Source: Lycium barbarum (lineage: Eukaryota; Streptophyta; Magnoliopsida; Solanales; Solanaceae). Taken from it: 64,000 bases of DNA. The DNA lies in contig NC_083337.1 in the NCBI RefSeq assembly GCF_019175385.1, forward strand, positions 45,484,938-45,548,937, given 5' to 3'. Shown in pieces: positions 62,051-64,000 of the stretch (the first letter of the stretch is position 1; every line of letters starts with the position of its first letter). The position numbers and the translations under genes are program-made. The notes below the pieces were generated by a model. That model did no database searches. It was not told the DNA's origin and saw only the letters and a program-made list of their open reading frames with translations.

Positions 62051-64000
62051 CTAAGAGACTTCTTTAGCTGCAGCTACAACAGCCTCTGCTGTAATACCAA
62101 ACTCTTTGTATATCCTTCCAGCAGGAGCACTGGCACCGAATCCGTCAATTCCAATGGCTTTTCCTTTATCACCAACAAATTTCTGCCACCCGAATGTTGA
62201 TCCAGCTTCAATGCTAACTCTAGCTGTAACAGATGCTGGAAGGACACTTTCCTTGTACTCAGCTGATTGTTTATCGTAAAGCTCCCAACAAACAAAGGAA
62301 ACAACTCTCACTGTCTTTCCTTCTTTCCTGAGTTCATCAGCGGCGTTGACAGCAATTTCTAACTCTGAGCCAGTACCCATCAAAATGACATCAGGTTTGT
62401 TGCCTGAAGAATTGTCAGATACAATGTATCCACCCTTTGCTGCTCCTTCAATAGAAGTACCAGCAAGTTGCGGCAACTTTTGCCGAGAGAGGGCAAGGAT
62501 TGATGGTGTTTTCCTCTTGAGGACAGCCACCTTGTAAGCTCCCGCTGTCTCATTCCCATCTGCTGGACGGAACATCAGAATGTTGGGCATTGCACGGAAA
62601 CTTGCCAAGTGCTCAATGGGTTGATGAGTCGGCCCATCTTCTCCTAGACCAATTGAATCGTGGGTCATAACATAAATAACTCCAGCTTCAGACAAGGCTG
62701 AAATTCTCATGGCCCCTCTCATGTAGTCAGTGAACACAAAGAAAGTAGCACAATAGGGAATCAAGCCAAGGCTGTGTAGAGCAATCCCGTTACATATGGC
62801 TCCCATACCATGTTCACGAACACCAAACCTTAAATTACGCTCTTCAGGAGTGTTCTTCTGGAAGTCACCGAACATTTTCAAAAGAGTCATGTTTGATGAG
62901 GCAAGATCAGCACTACCACCAAGGAAACCAGGTAGAACCTTGGCAAGAGCATTCAGGTTTTGTTGCGACAAGTTTCTGGTGGCATCAGCTGGGCTATCTG
63001 GAGTGTATGTCTGAGATCAAGAAAGATGCAAATATCTCATTAAGATAATTCTGATATAGCAAAATCTACAGAAATTATCAGTTTTTTTGCAACACCATAT
63101 TAGAGGAAACCTGAAATTAAGAACATTTATGCTGAAATAGTTATTTCAAAAATGTTAACAATTCAGGGCTGTGTATTGTGAAAATATGAAGTCTAGAAAA
63201 ACCAAATGAAGAGAAATTAAGGACTGATATAAAGATAGTCTATAGAAAAAGCAGTACACGTGGATTGAGATATGAGAAGTAGACAAAAATTACTCACAGG
63301 AAGAGCTTTCTCCCAGCCAGCAGGTAGTTCACCAGTAATGATGGATTTCAAATCTGCAGCTTCCTCTGGGTACTTTTTCTCATATTCAGCAAACTTAGTA
63401 TTCCATTCCGCTTCAAGGGCAGCACCCTCAGGTGTATGACGGCTCCAATGGCTGCAGTAAGCACATATAAATATATAATACCAATATAAGTGACTGCAAA
63501 GGATAAAATAAACTAGGAAAAAATGATGTTATAGTACCTCTTCACATCTTCAGGCACATGGAAAGGCTCATAAGGCCATCCCAAGTTATTTCTAGTTGCC
63601 TCCACTTCCTTTGCTCCAAGTGCACTACCATGCACACTGTAAGAGTTTGCCTTGTTTGGAGATCCAAAACCAATGGTTGTAGTTACCTGCCGAAAGAAAG
63701 AACAGTCAAAGTAATGATAGACATTACAAAAATTTGGGAATGCGAATTTTTAGTTCAAGGAATAAAGTTTAAGTGTATATTGGACCTTGATCATAGTAGG
63801 TTTGTCTATGACAGATTTGGCTTCCTTAATTGCAGCACGAATCTCATCATAACCTGTGTTACCATTCTTCACCCAGATCACATGCCATCCTAGAGCTTCA
63901 AAACGGGCACTGACATCCTCAGTGAAAGCAATTTCTGTGTCTCCGTCAATGGAGATGTGGTTATCGTCATAGAAAGCAATCAGTTTTCCAAGACCCCAGT
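62051..64000 (-). CDS. TKT: Transketolase, chloroplast type, C-terminal about 491 residues
   Basis: A thiamine-diphosphate enzyme moving two-carbon ketol units in the Calvin cycle and pentose phosphate pathway. Exons are 62051-63010 (stop TAG at 62051-62053), 63298-63451, 63538-63686 and 63786 to beyond 64000. All introns are GT/AG, with phases 0, 2 and 0 in reading order. Visible, N to C: the Mg/ThDP region [12 protein letters not shown], the end of the first domain ([19 protein letters not shown]), then the pyrimidine domain with [10 protein letters not shown], the catalytic Glu in [12 protein letters not shown] and substrate residues in [15 protein letters not shown]. Last is the C-terminal domain ending [15 protein letters not shown]. 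Plant enzymes have about 740 residues, so the transit peptide and first 250 or so lie outside the window. No stop or frameshift is seen and the gene looks functional. The 3' end lies 1.3 kb from an LTR cluster. Confidence 0.97.

Noticed and set aside
62346..63014. Plus-strand open frames opposite transketolase (62346-62537, 62796-63014)
   Set aside because: They are complements of the strongly conserved transketolase last exon.

Overview
This is nuclear plant DNA, AT-rich and dominated by Ty3/gypsy-type LTR retrotransposons. It has spliced genes with GT/AG introns, tRNA-iMet primer-binding sites, a tRNA-derived SINE, and the 3' part of a plant-type transketolase gene on the minus strand at the right edge. 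From memory, the transketolase C-terminus and the LTR families look most like Solanaceae. No database was searched, so the family-level assignment is an inference.

Left part (1-15288). A non-autonomous LTR element runs on the plus strand and its 5' end lies outside the window (1-7913). It sits in an older minus-strand LTR that carries a 53-bp tandem array. Fragments of a second LTR family follow in both orientations (9827-11966). Next is about 670 bp of non-LTR sequence with a candidate exon, cut by a solo LTR at 12637-15288.

Centre (15446-41643). One large nested structure is bounded by AATAT on both sides. Its core is a minus-strand chromovirus-like element (Tekay/Del type) with a recognisable but dead gag-pol. 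Its right end is abnormal: only 171 bp of the expected LTR is present, then a complete LTR of the same family follows in the opposite orientation. That inverted LTR was later split by a solo LTR (23721-29443, flanks CATAC), which itself holds another solo LTR (25739-28639, flanks ATGAT). It was also split by a complete 10-kb non-autonomous element (30182-40306, flanks CTTAT).

Right part (41649-64000). Three exons of an unrecognised minus-strand gene lie at 41879-43135, and a fourth partial exon lies at 46536-46554. A solo LTR (43393-46387, flanks GGAAT) is in the intron between them. A second LTR complex, built around a decayed chromovirus with its own gag-pol (46609-58085), cuts the fourth exon. 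Two more LTR pieces follow to 60750, then about 1.3 kb of intergenic DNA with a SINE, then transketolase. The only clearly functional gene is transketolase. Both gag-pol copies are dead, and most of the stop codons that can be interpreted look like C-to-T or G-to-A changes, as expected for long-methylated DNA. I saw no operon-like, CRISPR-like or otherwise novel multi-gene system. The unusual content is the retrotransposon architecture.
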